A stretch of DNA of 64,000 bases. Source: Eumeta japonica (Eukaryota; Arthropoda; Insecta; Lepidoptera; Psychidae). Numbering within the stretch: the first letter of the stretch is position 1; every line of letters begins with the position of its first letter. The translations under genes and the position numbers were made by a program. Location: NCBI GenBank assembly GCA_005406025.1, contig BGZK01000535.1, forward strand, positions 1 through 64,000, read 5' to 3'. Below, one piece after another: positions 12,131 through 24,080 of this stretch. Below the pieces are notes generated by a model. It was given only the letters and a program-made list of their open reading frames with translations. It was not told the origin of the DNA and did not search any database.

Positions 12131-13084
12131 GCTACGTGTCCAATACGTATTGCACTCGTGATGAGGCTATTTCTTGTGAACCGATATGCTTTGGTTTAGA
12201 TCGCGACTGCTGCAATTCTACGACTTTTCCTAATAAATTCTACAATTTGCATTCGATATGTGTTATTTTTGTAAATTTCATTGTGGTCTGCCAGTTAAGT
12301 GGACTTAACAATTTTGTATGCTCAACTATGCATTTATGTAATGTCTCATTTATAGATGCTTTTTAAAAACTGGCGAGAACGCACCTGGTCTTGAAAGTGT
12401 TTTATCCGCTTATGTAGTTAGGGGTGGTACTATGATATATTTTAATAAAGTGCGTAAAAGAGCACCTCCTCCCCACACACAAATACACACACAATACTCT
12501 GAATATGATTGAATCCCAGGACAAACAAAAAAGTCGACATCGGACAAAAACTAGATTCTTCAAAACTGTACTGAATATAACAAAAATTTTACGAGTTTCC
12601 CCAATTTCAATCTTCTGACTGGGATAATAAAATTATAATAGACTTCGCGTTTAAAAAGTTTACGTTGCTGATATTAGTTAGTATTAGTTATTTTGTTTGT
12701 TAAGTTTTATTAGCAAGCAAACGTAGTCAAAGCTCAAAGCTTTGACTACGTTTGCTTCCCTCCTTGTTCTCGAAGTAGCGTTCTCGTACAAAAGGTTCAA
12801 AAAATTGTAGCGCTCAGTTAATTTAATCGTCGTGCCAGGTAGTACAGACGTTTTCCTCTCGCAATCGTACGTTCATATCTACAAGCTGGAAACAACTGCC
12901 ACCGGCATTTATTTAATACAGAATAACGAAAACATATTAACTTTGCGCTCTTAAAAAAATAGAGCACGAACAAAACCGATGTTTATTCTAGATGTCACAA
13001 AAAAAAAAGAAACAGTTTCGTATCTCCGTTATGAAGTTTCCTTTAAGAAATCAAAAACGCCGAACGGCCAATTTATCCAAATCC
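12131..13084. other. AT-rich non-coding stretch with one perfect hairpin
   Basis: Nothing is recognised apart from the inverted repeat at 12716-12756, listed separately. Confidence 0.5.
12716..12756. repeat. Perfect 18-bp inverted repeat with 5-nt loop
   Basis: The arms AGCAAACGTAGTCAAAGC (12716-12733) and GCTTTGACTACGTTTGCT (12739-12756) are exact reverse complements around the loop TCAAA. Perfect arms suggest a recent origin or selection. No miRNA family is recognised. Confidence 0.9.
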
Positions 13085-13325
13085 AATGTTTGCACAAGCC
13101 GGCGCCGGTGAGCTAGTTCAGATCGATTCTGGCGCGGCGTTTCGCTGTCAACACCACGCGTCCGATTATGTGCACGACCGTATCGCTTTTTATTCGGATT
13201 ACCTACTGACATCGATTCGTCGTGTCACCTGTCACGTGGGCGAAATATTGTGGCGCGAGGTGAACGCATAGACAGGAGACGTATCGTTCGGCGAGCGATC
13301 TTACGAAACGTCTGTTATCTATGCT
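13085..13325. promoter_or_regulatory. CpG-rich block, candidate regulatory element
   Basis: A G+C-rich, CpG-bearing island inside A+T-rich sequence, containing GCCGGCGCCGG and CACGTGGGCG words, the latter with an E-box CACGTG core. The 61-codon frame shows no protein family signature. Confidence 0.3.
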
Positions 13326-14079
13326 TCTTATTTCTGTCTTTGTTTTACGCGTGTTATAAACGATGTTTTTTATGTATGTCGTGTATTTTTCTTCATTTTA
13401 GAATATGGCATTTTTTGTAGTAACGTTTCTTTTTTATGCAGTAAGCCTGCATTTTCGAAACTTGTTCATCGACCGATTACGTAAAATATTGAATACTTGA
13501 CTATGATTTTTAATATATATGTTAAAATCGTGACACTCGTCGTTCTTTTATTGGAATTTATGTAAAATTATATAAGATCAATGCTAAGTATTAATTTACT
13601 TAATTTGGTGATGACATAAAGCGGATAGTATTGAACTATTTTGCAATAAAAAAAATGGACGAGTGCTAGGAGGACTCGCGCTCTGTACAAAAATATTTTT
13701 AATGGTTTTTTTCAAAAAAGTTTCCAGAGTTTTGAAAAACCTTAATTATCATAGCGAGAAATTAAAAAATGTTATTCCATATATTGACATGAATTCCTTG
13801 AAAGGCAACTAATTACAAATGTCAGTTCGTAATCAACAGACAATTGCGAATAGGACTCGCAGGCTAGTTCCATATTTAATTGTTTTTCATGTCTAAAATA
13901 TATATATATATTTTTTTTAAATATTTGAATTAAAAAATTTAAAATTCCATAGTAGAAACTTAAAAAATGTTCTATCACACATCGATCGACATCATTGTTT
14001 TTCCTTTAATTTCAAATGTTAGTATATAATGATATTTTTTTTGTGATATAATTGTAGTCTTATATGTATGAATTTTCCT
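13326..14079. other. AT-rich non-coding stretch, nothing recognised
   Basis: Contains short low-complexity runs such as a TA tract near 13900 and no recognisable feature. Confidence 0.5.
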
Positions 14080-14400
14080 TTATTTGTGCTACGAGACCTT
14101 GCTTCTTACCAAATTTCATGATTCTAGATCAATGGGAGTTTTCTATGGGTTTTGATTTCCTTGCGAATGTCGAAATATAAGGCACAAATGTCCGTATATT
14201 TTGATTGCATTGACTCAGAAGCTTGATTTTGTACAATTCTAAGATACCACAAACCTAAGTATATGATATTCATTAAATTTGATATCTCCACACGTTCCTG
14301 AGAAGAAGGGTCAGACAGATAAACAGACATACACTGAAACAATTCTATAAGGGTTTTTTTGTCCCTTTTGAGGTATGGAACCCTCAAAAAAATTAGGGAA
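14080..14400 (+). repeat. GGTATGGAACCC-ended dispersed repeat, copy 1 of a tandem pair
   Basis: Landmarks in order are GCTACGAGACCTTGC, CAAATTTCATGATTCTAGAT, TTTTGATTTCCTTGCGAATG, CAGAAGCTTGATTTTGTAC, TTGATATCTCCAC, a GACAGATAAACAGACA tract, and finally TATAAGGG...TTTTGAGGTATGGAACCC. This is a non-coding repeat family I associate with Lepidoptera. The minus-strand frame across it is accidental. Confidence 0.6.
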
Positions 14401-14404
14401 TACA

Positions 14405-14725
14405 ACTATAAATTAATGGTTTACAGATTTTTTTTGTACTATGAGATCTCACTTTTTTTCAATTTCATGAATCAAGGTCAATGGTTTTGATGAGTGAGTT
14501 TTCAAGTATTAAAATATATAACAAAATTGCCCTATTTTTTATAAATTGACTTGATGCTTGAATTTTGTACGCCTCTAAGGGACCATAGACGTTAATTACT
14601 CATATTAATTTTAACTTGATATCTCTATCTGTTCTTAAAAACACCGTTTTGAATCGCTTTGTTATCCTTCTGCAGGTTTAGTTTTTTTTCCTTGTAAGGT
14701 GTAGAATTCTAAAAATTATGGTAAT
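14405..14725 (+). repeat. GGTATGGAACCC-ended dispersed repeat, copy 2 directly downstream
   Basis: It repeats the same landmarks in the same order and orientation as the preceding copy: CTATGAGATCTCAC, AATTTCATGAATCAAGGTC, GCTTGAATTTTGTACGCCTC, AAGGGACCATAGACG and TTGATATCTC. Its 3' end is degraded (CCTTGTAAGGTGTAGAATTC). Two copies head-to-tail with almost no gap suggest either a tandem duplication or insertion of one next to the other. Confidence 0.55.
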
Positions 14726-14914
14726 TATAATTGATCACCATTTACCACAATACTCTCTGAAGGTCCCGGTCAACATCCAATTATGCTTTACGCAAAACGG
14801 ACACAGGAAAACGTTTATTAAAAATAACGTAAAATGTTCATTATAAATATGTAGAAGGAAACTGGTTTGAGAGAGTTAACGAAACCACAAAAAAAAAATT
14901 AATAAAAACACATG

Positions 14915-15320
14915 CCAAGAGTATGTCGTATCATGCTCATAATAGGGTCCCGAAGCTATTATTACATAGAAATGCACTACAGATGACAAAAGTACGTTGT
15001 TACATATTTCCATGTTTCCTGCACTAAATAGTTATAAGCACTTTAGTCGCCTACAACTAAAAAAGCAAGTAGGTATGTTGAGTATTACTATTAAATTAGT
15101 GTAAATTAAAGTGCATCAGCAAAGAGTGTATCTTCATGGCACTTACGTCCTTTTGTTGAGAAGCACAGTTTTTCGACAATAACTCAAAAACAGTATATCG
15201 GACCATCTTCGTCATTTTTTTCATTTGAAAAAAATAACACATGGATAAAGAGACTAACGGACATGACAAAACTATAAGGGTTTCATTTTTGCCATTTTGG
15301 CTCGGAACCTTAAAAAAGGT
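14915..15320 (+). repeat. CGGCCAAGAGC-GGAACC family repeat, internally deleted copy
   Basis: It starts with CCAAGAGTATGTCG...CATGCTCATAATAGGGT. It continues with GCACTACAGATGACAAAAG, CATGTTTCCTGCAC, AGTTATAAGCACTTTAGTCG and GTGCATCAGCAAAGAGTG, and ends with CCATTTTGGCTCGGAACC. Compared with the copy at 35811-36500 it lacks about 280 bp in the middle. Confidence 0.7.
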
Positions 15321-15599
15321 GACCAGCGCACCAGAGTCTATATTCATAGCGACCTGTTGGTGGTACAAGATGATATTTTTAAAATCCTGAATGTTTTAGA
15401 CTTCACATGGTTTAAGTTTGGTTATTTGTGTTGTGTATAAAAATTTATATAGCCAAAAAGTTAATTTTTTATCGACATGTCGATTAAGGCTCTTTTTATT
15501 TTAATTGATGAATGATAACATTTTGCGTAATTTTTTTAAAGAAACGCGATTTTAAAAGAAGTCTAAGAAAGAGCGTATAAAAACTAGAATAAAATCAAG

Positions 15600-15720
15600 G
15601 TCTGAATTCAGGGAATCGGAAATGGGACCGGGATCGAAATTTTAATCAAAATCAAAATTACGATCAAGGTTTTTTTTTATTCATACGGACAGTCTGCGGG
15701 CGAAAGCTACGGTTTTAATT
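15600..15720 (-). repeat. Short copy of the pyrimidine-rich repeat end
   Basis: Purine-rich words (GGGAATCGGAAATGGGACCG) lead to the end motif TCTGCGGGCGAAAGCTACG, a degenerate form of the family terminus also seen at 4.34, 8.96 and 16.79 kb. Confidence 0.45.
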
Positions 15721-16779
15721 ATTATATTTGAATTAAACATTAAAACTAGTTCAAAGAGATTTGTTAGCTTAAATTTATAATCGTTTTGAATATTAATAAT
15801 CAATATTATAATGTTTCAAATGGACATACGTAAGTTATGGATCCAGATCATTTTGTAACTAACTTAAAATGGTAAACGAACCTCAAAGAAACCGACAAAA
15901 GCCACAGACCGCTTTCGAAGTCAGTCTTGTGTTTTTATTGCTACATATATCGTATGAATAAATAAACTGTTACCACGGAAAGAAAAAATAAAGAAGGTAA
16001 AGAATTTATTACTAACAATTTTTTATTGTCCACTTGCTGTACAATTTGCGAGGCATTCAGACAGTTTTATACGCGTGATAAAAATAAGACAGGCCGAGTT
16101 TGATTAGCCCGTAAAAGGTTACAAAGCGCATCGATCTATATTAAGGATCTACAATACCATTGAAAGAAATAAATTTTGTGAGTACTGCCATGTTTAGCTT
16201 GCAAATTATTATTTTGGTGCAAAATAATTATGACATGGCTTAAAATTATTTGGCATTATAAAACATTTTTAACGATCAATTAATTATTTTCGATAATGAG
16301 TTTCAAGACAGCATTTACGTGTAGGACAATTTGTTTTCGATAATAATTGCTATGATTTCTTTAGAATGCATTTGAATTATATTATTTAACTAGTTTTTCC
16401 ACGCTCTTTTAATTTCAGTTGGTGAATTGAGAACTGATTTTTGTGATTTGGTAAAAGTACTCAATATTTATAACAATATTGTTACCTTAAAAGTCACGTT
16501 TTTAACTATAATAAATTTTGTCTCGAAAGTCATTTCATATAAGTGTTTGTTATTATGAAAGCTATCTTGACTAGAAGTTTAATGTTCTAAAATTAAAGCT
16601 TAAACCTTATCTAAAAATTGAATGTATCATACTCAAATTTACAATACACTAAGTTTTAGTGTATTTTAAATTTAATACACTAAATATGTTAAATACACTT
16701 TTAAATACATTAAATACGTTAGTACGATAATATAATTCATTTATTTTGCATTGATATGTAATCTATATAAGCACTACCT
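15721..16779. other. AT-rich non-coding stretch, nothing recognised
   Basis: Near 16645-16740 the word AATACACTAA recurs several times, once as a small hairpin with TTAGTGTATT. Otherwise featureless. Confidence 0.5.
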
Positions 16780-17060
16780 CTCCGCCCGCGGCTTTGCCCG
16801 TGTGCACATACTGTTCTTTCATAATTTATATTCAATCTTTCGTTCCCACTTTCAATTCTGCTCTCTGCATTTGTCCCGATTTCGATACCGCTGACAATCT
16901 TGATTCTAATTCCAGTTCCTTATCCGGTTCTGACTCTCATTCAGTTCTCAATTTCGGTGCCGGTTCCGGCTCTCGATTCTCCTTCCCGTCCTACTTTCGA
17001 TTTCCATATCGATCACGTTTACGAATTATACGAAGTCGGGGCATATACCAGAAATAATAA
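16780..17060 (+). repeat. Pyrimidine-rich dispersed repeat copy
   Basis: It starts with CGCCCGCGGCTTTGCCCGTG, the family end motif, then continues with TTCTGCTCTC, CCCGATTTCGATACCG and CCGGTTCCGGCTC words to about 17040. The 87-codon frame inside, rich in Ser, Asp and Phe, arises from the repeated words. Confidence 0.5.
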
Positions 17061-17279
17061 AATCTAGACTGCCTGCGTTCAGGTCGCGTAGCGTAGACGA
17101 GGTACGTACTACTGTGGCGTAAATGCGAGTAGAAACCTACGTCATATTGATATCTATTCAATCATGCACGCCGATTTGTTAGCTCCATACAAAAAAAAAA
17201 CATAATAAATAGTTAATTAGAAATACCGATTTTTAAATATAACTTGAAATGTAACATAATTTATTTACAATATTTACTT
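17061..17279. other. Unassigned sequence between repeats
   Basis: Contains a short GC-balanced part (17070-17130) with no recognisable feature. Confidence 0.4.
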
Positions 17280-17530
17280 ATACTCAGTAGTTGTAATTCA
17301 AATTTCAATGTTTCCTTCGATGTTCAAATTTCTAACCCCACTCTAACTAAAACAAAGTTTCAAAATACAAAGTTTTCCTACCATTTCCACACTTTAATTC
17401 GAAATTTTTAAAATTCTTGATGATATTATTACAAAATAAACCTGCATCCCAAATTTCAGCTTTCCAGACTTGGCTGTAGTTTTGGCTGTGAGTCGATAGT
17501 CGGTCAGGATAAACGAATTTATAAGTATAG
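17280..17530 (-). repeat. Minus-strand relative of the CAACGCA-type repeat
   Basis: On the minus strand the order is ATCTATACTTATAAATTCG, then CTGACCGACTATCGACTCAC, AGCCAAAACTACAGCC, and GAAAGCTGAAATTTGGGATG. This is the usual head of the family represented at 7805-8410, with substitutions. Confidence 0.45.
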
Positions 17531-18640
17531 ATTATGAAATAAGCGTTTCTGATCTAAACGCTTGTGTTCATTCCATTACGCAATAAATAAGTCATAAAAC
17601 GATAATTATGAATTTAGAGTGATTTCCTCTATCTGAAACATAGCTTATAACGCCGAAGAATTTTTTAACGAGTAGGTACTACTGTTTTTCATAAAAACAA
17701 TTTTGATTTCGTGAGGTACAGTTCAAAAACACAGAAGAACAGAGTAGGAGTCCTAGGAGAAGGAGGGAGTGAATGAGGCAGTTGAAGAATGTCAATATTG
17801 TGTTTCTAACTGGAATATGAAAGTGCTAAGAATGTGTATACAGCTGATTATGCCGTAAATAAAAACTGATATTTTAAAATCATCCATAGTCTAATTTATT
17901 ATTCATGCTTATTTTTCTGTTATCCTCTTGTGAATAAAATGAAATAACAATGTTCTATATATTCACGTGTATTTGGTGATAATTTAGGATAAAATTTTTT
18001 GTGCAAAATTCAATACATTTCGTTAATTTGTGTTGTAAATTTCTGTGAAATTAGATTTAAGCGAGATCGTTTCACATGTTACTTATTGTTTCTTTCAATT
18101 CTATAGACACGACTTTTTTTTTGTTTTATGATCAAGTACACTTCATAAACAGCGTCTACTTCCCTTTTAACCGTGAATATAACGAGGAAAAATTTATGTA
18201 CTAAAAATGCAAAAGAATAAAATTATTAGTCTCAAGAAAAAAGTTATTTTTTGCTCTAAAGTTCACATCTGCCAGCGAAATTATTTCTAAAAGAAGTACC
18301 TCTGTTTACTTCTCATTTAGTCACGACACTGATAATATTACGAGATGTTTCATTTTTTTTTAAGTGAACAGTTAAAATACGACCATCTTCGCGCAGCTGC
18401 AGTTTTACGATCTTTGGTGTAAACCGGGTCGCCATTTACATGTCATGGCTTATTTATTGTGTCCGTTTTCGTCAGAAAAACAGTATGAATGTCATGTGGA
18501 AATACATGTCACGTTCTTAGACAACGTTTCAATATTATTTGTTTTCACTAACAACGACTACGATAATAGCTGTAGTCGGCCTCACCTAATCTTGAGTTGC
18601 CATACCGAATTTTCAATACGTAAGTGCAGGGGATTGTTGC
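17531..18640. other. AT-rich non-coding stretch, nothing recognised
   Basis: A 110-codon plus-strand frame begins at 18445 and runs into the GC block. It shows no family signature and is judged accidental. Confidence 0.5.
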
Positions 18641-18780
18641 GAAACGGAATGTCCGATCGATTATTCATAATTTGTGAGCGGCCCGGCAGAGGGCGCATCC
18701 GCTCCGTGCGGCGTGACGGTACCGTTCCGAGAACTATTCGACGCGACGACGCGACCGAGGTAAAGGTGTATTCATAACAT
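18641..18780. promoter_or_regulatory. Small CpG-rich block
   Basis: About 140 bp of G+C-rich sequence (GCGGCCCGGCAGAGGGCGC and onward) between A+T-rich flanks. Regulatory character is inferred only from composition. Confidence 0.25.
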
Positions 18781-19415
18781 TAAAAAAAAAATGTCACTTT
18801 CAACGAAAGGGTCTCTGTGACGTTTTCAAACTGATGTCGAAACACCACCCGCATCTCTAACGATACCGATAAGTGCAAAGTAGGCTATGTGTGCCATTCC
18901 GCAACTCTTTGTCTATAAGTCAAGAATTGCATAAAATATAATTAGTCTAGTCCAAACTTTGACCCAATTGCGTTTTTATTATGTTAGAGAATTTGTAAAA
19001 AGAGGATTAAGTTTAGGGGGTAACAACATATATGTATAGAAGTGTTTTTAAATACGATAAACTTTACTGTCTGTATTTTGCTTTAATGTACCTTACTCAA
19101 ATTATTTTTTACGTGTTTCATAATCACATTATTAACTTTTTAAATAATGAGACTCTGAGTTAGATAACGTGCTTCTGCTCCTAGAATATTTTTCCATTCT
19201 AAAAATATATTTACTACTTCGAAAGTAATACTAGATTACTGTTCCATAAAAGTCTATTCCCATATAGGAGATCATATTCTCCTATACGAACAGAAGTGTG
19301 TGCCGAATACTACCACAAATTCCCTCACACGTTTCACATAAAATTTGGTTTCCTTTCGACGTATTTTACAAATGAATATAATAAAATTATTTTACTACAC
19401 CACGCAACGTAAACT
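18781..19415. other. AT-rich non-coding stretch, nothing recognised
   Basis: Contains a 9-bp-arm hairpin TATAGGAGA/TCTCCTATA near 19264-19287. Nothing else recognised. Confidence 0.5.
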
Positions 19416-19560
19416 AGGCCTTAGCCCGATTCGGAGCACAATAGAGCACGGCCCACGCGGCGCGGCGCTGTCGGAGCGGCGTCCGACCGTGGAACAATGA
19501 GAGACAAGCGCGGCCGCAGAGGGAGAGAGTGGTTTCCCGTAATTTTTAATATGGAATAGT
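19416..19560. promoter_or_regulatory. Small CpG-rich block
   Basis: GC-rich segment with GGCGCGGCGCTGTCGGAGCG and a NotI-like GCGGCCGC word. Candidate regulatory element by composition. Confidence 0.25.
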
Positions 19561-21594
19561 TCGTGATAAGCGACAGGCGAAGGCCGAGAGCTTCACGATT
19601 CGTGCTGTCAAAAATAGACTAGATCCTCTTTGCTTGAGTAACATTTTTACGAATTTAAAGTGCTACTTTTAAATTTAGGTGCTCGTTTTTTTTAGGTTAT
19701 ATTAATCGTTTAGATATCTAATCTATATTAATTAACTAGTGTTGCATCACTGGCATGCAAAGTTTTAATTACCTTATTAAATGATGTGCATTTTTTTTTA
19801 ATATTTTTACTAACACGTTAAGATTTTAATGATTGGAATAACGATGTTCCTGTATTTATATGCTCTTCGGTTGTATAAATGTGTCTACGTAGTAGTGAAT
19901 TTGTATTCATATCTCGAATGGGAATTTTCTAAAGTATGCATTGAAATTTCTTCCTGTCGAATAAATTCCTATGTATATTTTAAATAATAGGTGCTTTTAA
20001 GTTGGCATCCAATAAAGTTTCACGACATACTTGAAAAAGTATCTTTTGAACAGATTTTGAAGCACTATATTTATACCATTATTTATAAATGATAAACTTC
20101 AGCTGTATATAACCTTATTAAGTAACATATCACATTCATGGTGATCGCCGTAATGTAGAAATTAAAAACATACCTACATCAGAGACAGAGGGGAAATTAT
20201 AAGCGCAAAAGTTTTCTTAAGCATGTTGCTTTGACTAAGAATCGAATTCAAAACCCTTGTATATTTGTAACTTATCGCCCATGACTGTTCATTATATGCC
20301 GTTCTTTCACGCCATCTTCTACCGTACGTCGTATCATTGCATGTTTAATAAAAGATTATAATTTAATAAAAGCTATTAATTAACTAAAGGCAACTTATAT
20401 GCACGTATTCGTCTTACAGAAAGAAAGATAAAAATTCATTTAGTTGCAACGGTGTCATGTCAAAGCAATGCGTGCGACAAAGAAAAATGATGTACGAGTA
20501 AGTAGTACTTCTTAGAATTAAACAACGTAAGCGCCAAATTTACAAAAAATTTTTGTATACGCATTACAGATCAATTCGATCAAAACTGAAATATACAAAA
20601 TTTACAGCGCAGTGAACTCCATGTGACGTATTTTGCTTTTTAGCTATTAATAATCCATGGATTTGCGGAGAAATGTCGGAAAAATTCAAATGATTTTGAA
20701 GAGGACAAAAAGACACATAATTTCTCAAGTAAGTCCTGTATTCGTATGACAACCGACCGACAAAATTATGTTAATTTGCTTTGGCCATCGTCTTAAATGA
20801 TCGACTTTGAAAACCCTCTAGTATAAACATTCTCATTTTCAGAGAACGTTTGAAAAACTAACTTTTCTCGTCGGTTCGCTGTCATTGTCTAAATTTGAAT
20901 TGCCGACAAGGATAAGACATTATTTGAACTCGTTCCTTGAAACGGGGAGTTAAAATAAAAACTTATATCTGATCAAAACATTTGCGACACGTTCGTTAAT
21001 AAATAATTTAATCCGCGCGCAGAGCCGCCCAACCGCCTAGTCAATAACAACGTTCTAGGCTAAATATACTTTCGAAAGCGACAAGATATTTGCCAATATT
21101 TTTGCCAATACTTAATGATCGGCCATGTTTACTAATGCGACTCGTTTTGGCGTATAAATGACATAGCTCATTATCTGAAACAAAATAGCCTAAGTTTGTT
21201 CACGTTTTGTTTGTACGGGCCACTGTGATAAGCATCGGGTTATACTGTTTTCACTTGTATGAAATATTAACACAAAATACCAAACACGGTTTTTCCATGG
21301 ACAAATCCTTTATTATATAAAGAAGAGCGTTTTTAAGGCCAATAAAAAAATCAAAAATTTAGATCTAACTGTCATTTTAATATTCATTTTACATTTTGTT
21401 TGTGATAGAAATTGATTTCGATGCATAGATATTAATACGAAATGAATTTTCTTTCATAAAATAAATCTACATAATTTTGGCGGCTTCAAAATCTGACAGT
21501 TAAATTTAACGAACCATGGACAACGAAGATATGTGTTATGTGCAACTACTCATTTTAACTGATAACGTAACAACAACGCTTGCAAAAATTTGAC
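19561..21594. other. AT-rich non-coding stretch, nothing recognised
   Basis: No convincing ORF, RNA gene or repeat is seen across this 2 kb. A small mixed-composition part at 20990-21250 has no recognisable content. Confidence 0.5.
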
Positions 21595-21730
21595 ACTGAG
21601 CGGCGTTGGCCCTAATTCGATACATTAGTACCAACGAACTGGTTTCGTTTTTCGCGTGTCCGGCGGGCGTGTCCTTATAATTGAGTCCATGTGTCTGTTA
21701 TTATTTAATTAAAATTTATTAACCACAGAA
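21595..21730. promoter_or_regulatory. Compact mixed-composition block with homeodomain-like sites
   Basis: A CpG-bearing segment (TCGCGTGTCCGGCGGGCGTG) is followed by CCTTATAATTGAG and TTATTTAATTAAAATTTATT. The second carries a TTAATTAA core typical of homeodomain binding. The mixed layout resembles the other candidate regulatory blocks. Confidence 0.3.
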
Positions 21731-22859
21731 AGAGTTACAAATCAAATATAATTTTTTTTTTCGGGTGATTAATGAATTATTGTAGGAGCAGGTTTTTAAT
21801 ATCATTCTACATTTATTTTTTATTATAAAGATTGTTACTGTACAATTTTTTTTCATACTCCATCAGAAATTGTACACATATACGCCTATATTCTACAGAG
21901 ATTGAAAAGCATGTGTGCATGAGCCTGAAAAAGAAATGTTTAAGATTAAAGATTACATAAAACAAAAACGAAGTACAGCTTACATATCATGCAAACACAT
22001 TATTATCAGTTTAAGAAAAACGTTCAATTTACTTACCTAACTTATTTTCTTTTTTAAATTTCCATCATTCACAATTACGGTATTATATTAAAATATTTAA
22101 AAGCTTTATGGCTGATCGATTTACTAGTTTTAGTAATAGAAAAGTCGTCGAATTTCTAGCATTAAGAAATATTTCTTCATACTTCTTTTTGCAATAGTTT
22201 TTAATCAATAATACTAAGTTAATAATAAAGCACTTTCTTTATACCAAGTAAGGATTGTACATTATCATTTTTTTTAAAGGTTATTTCGCACTAGCTTCCT
22301 AGGCTCAAAATCGGATTAATTCTTTAATTTTTTGCATGTATAAGATTTTGATGTTGATCTCAATTCTGGTCCCGCTTTCAAATGTGATCCCGATACTGAT
22401 GAATCCTGGTCATAGGTAAGGTTGATTCAGTTTTCGTGGGATGGACGATGTAATAAATAGACAAATTTTCATAGGTGAAGGCAATATAGTACAAAGTCCA
22501 AGTGAATATTGATTTCTAGATGACTAGACAAAAAATCCCTAAAATCAAAATTGGGCGTAATTTATAAAAATTAAGGAATCCGTTCTGTTTTCACGCAAGC
22601 AATGTCGCGGATAAAAACTAGTGTATACTAAAACCTAGTTAGATAATGAGTTGCTATGTATAAAAAAAATAACGTAAATCTGACGAATGGAATAAATGAA
22701 GCGGACAGATACACAGAAAATGTTGTTTTTTTATAATATGTAAGGACATAAATTATACTGTTAGTTTTTGTAAAAAATGTGTTTAATTGAAAAAATACCT
22801 TGACTGATTCATACTTAACTAACAGACAATATACTGTCTGATCAAACGGTAAAAACATG
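21731..22859. other. AT-rich stretch with a degenerate pyrimidine-repeat fragment
   Basis: Around 22350-22410 the words CTCAATTCTGGTCCCGC and GTGATCCCGATACTG match the pyrimidine-rich family. Near 22595-22622 the sequence GTCGCGGATAAAAACTAGTG resembles its end motif in the opposite orientation, so two fragments may be present. The rest is featureless. Confidence 0.4.
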
Positions 22860-23115
22860 CATATGGACATTAGATTGAGGTAGTGCACAGAAAAAAACAT
22901 GCGTGTCGACTTGACATTGAAAATAAAGAAATAAAAATACAGAATAAAACATGCGCGTCGACTTGAGAATGAGGCAGTAGTTTACAAATAAAATTTTACA
23001 ATAAAAAAATATATATATCGACGTGGGAGTGAAAATACAGAATAAAACATGCGCGTAGACTTAAGAATGAGGTAGTGTACCGAAAAAAAAAGTTCGTCGA
23101 TGTTAGGGGAAAATA
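22860..23115. repeat. Minisatellite-like direct repeat, about 95-98-bp period, 2-3 units
   Basis: ACATGCGTGTCGACTTG (near 22890), ACATGCGCGTCGACTTGAG (near 22950) and ACATGCGCGTAGACTTAAG (near 23047) recur. Each is followed or preceded by GAGG(C/T)AGT words at 22877, 22971 and 23069. Intervening A-rich spacers vary in length. Units are diverged, so this is an old array. Confidence 0.65.
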
Positions 23116-23204
23116 CAGCTAATACAGATTGAGAACTTCATTGAATATTAAACAACTGAAACTAAACTAAACATTAACGCATCACATTGATCAAATCCAG
23201 AAAC

Positions 23205-24080
23205 TATGATCATGGGTAGAGTTTTTCCTTAAATTTATTTGCGTGGTAATTTCCTCCATGCGTCACTTCCGAACAACGAAAATGATTTGTGGGGTACTCA
23301 AAAAGGTTTAAGGTTCTGCAAAAATATGTAAGGAGGGACTTATAACTTTGATTAGTGTGCTGTCCAGAAATTCTTTTTAGGAACGCTGGGTACGCTAGTG
23401 TTGTTGTGGCAAAACAGTAGTCCACAGAAGTCGGTGTTCGGTCGCTTAGTGATTACTACAATAAAAGCTTCTGGCAAACACTCGATGAAGTACTACTTAA
23501 CAATGATATGCCTGCTTGATTTTGTGAGAATATTGATACCAGATAAACCGTAGAAGAAAACAACACCATAAAAATCTTGCCCGCAAGTCACGTTGTTCGG
23601 TGCAGGTTAATTTTTAAACAGCCAAACGGTCGATAGACGCTTCGTTTCTGGTTCATAACGATACATTTACGATTCATCGCCCGGAACGATATCGTAAATC
23701 TGTCGAAACGAGCCTGATTTAAATTTGTTATTATGTGATGCCACCATTCTAACCGAACCTGTTTTTTAGATCGTACGTTGTTCAATATCAAATTATCTGC
23801 CTAAGATTTCCACGTAGAATTTCACGCACACTTCACGATCCAAACTAGAGCATATGGAAAATTTGTTCGTATTTGATTCGCGTTCGCTATTAAATTAACT
23901 TTTCATTATTGGCACATTTTCTTCCACAACAGCTGTGCGACCACTTCTTTCTTCGTCTGTCAAAATTACTCTACAGCGCTTAAATTCGTTGCAATCAGGG
24001 ATTCGCCCTAGAATGAATTTGGTTTTTGATCGCCATTCAAAGTCTTTCAAGTGATTCTTCTGCATTGTTTTAGTTGTAAT
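23205..24080 (-). pseudogene. Decayed mariner-family transposase (copy 2, different lineage)
   Basis: On the minus strand, fragments follow mariner order from about 24.07 kb downward. They are MQKNHLKDFEW-like, CNEFKRCRVILTDEERSGR in the N-terminal DNA-binding half, and PGDESYVYRYEPETKR with the first catalytic Asp at about 23.66 kb. CLPEAF and KRPNTDF segments lead into a CHNNTS motif where the family has HDNAS, so the second catalytic Asp is Asn. The C-terminal part is only faintly recognisable down to about 23.21 kb. Several stops and frameshifts break it. Its wording differs from the 3.15 kb copy, so it is an independent mariner lineage. Terminal repeats were not found. Confidence 0.85.

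Noticed and set aside
18445..18777. 110-codon plus-strand frame
   Set aside because: No protein-family signature, and the composition shifts midway from AT-rich to GC-rich DNA as expected of a chance frame crossing a boundary.
22876..22890. TGAGGTAGT word as a let-7 microRNA
   Set aside because: Only the seed-like GAGGTAGT is shared; the following bases differ and no hairpin forms. It is part of a minisatellite.
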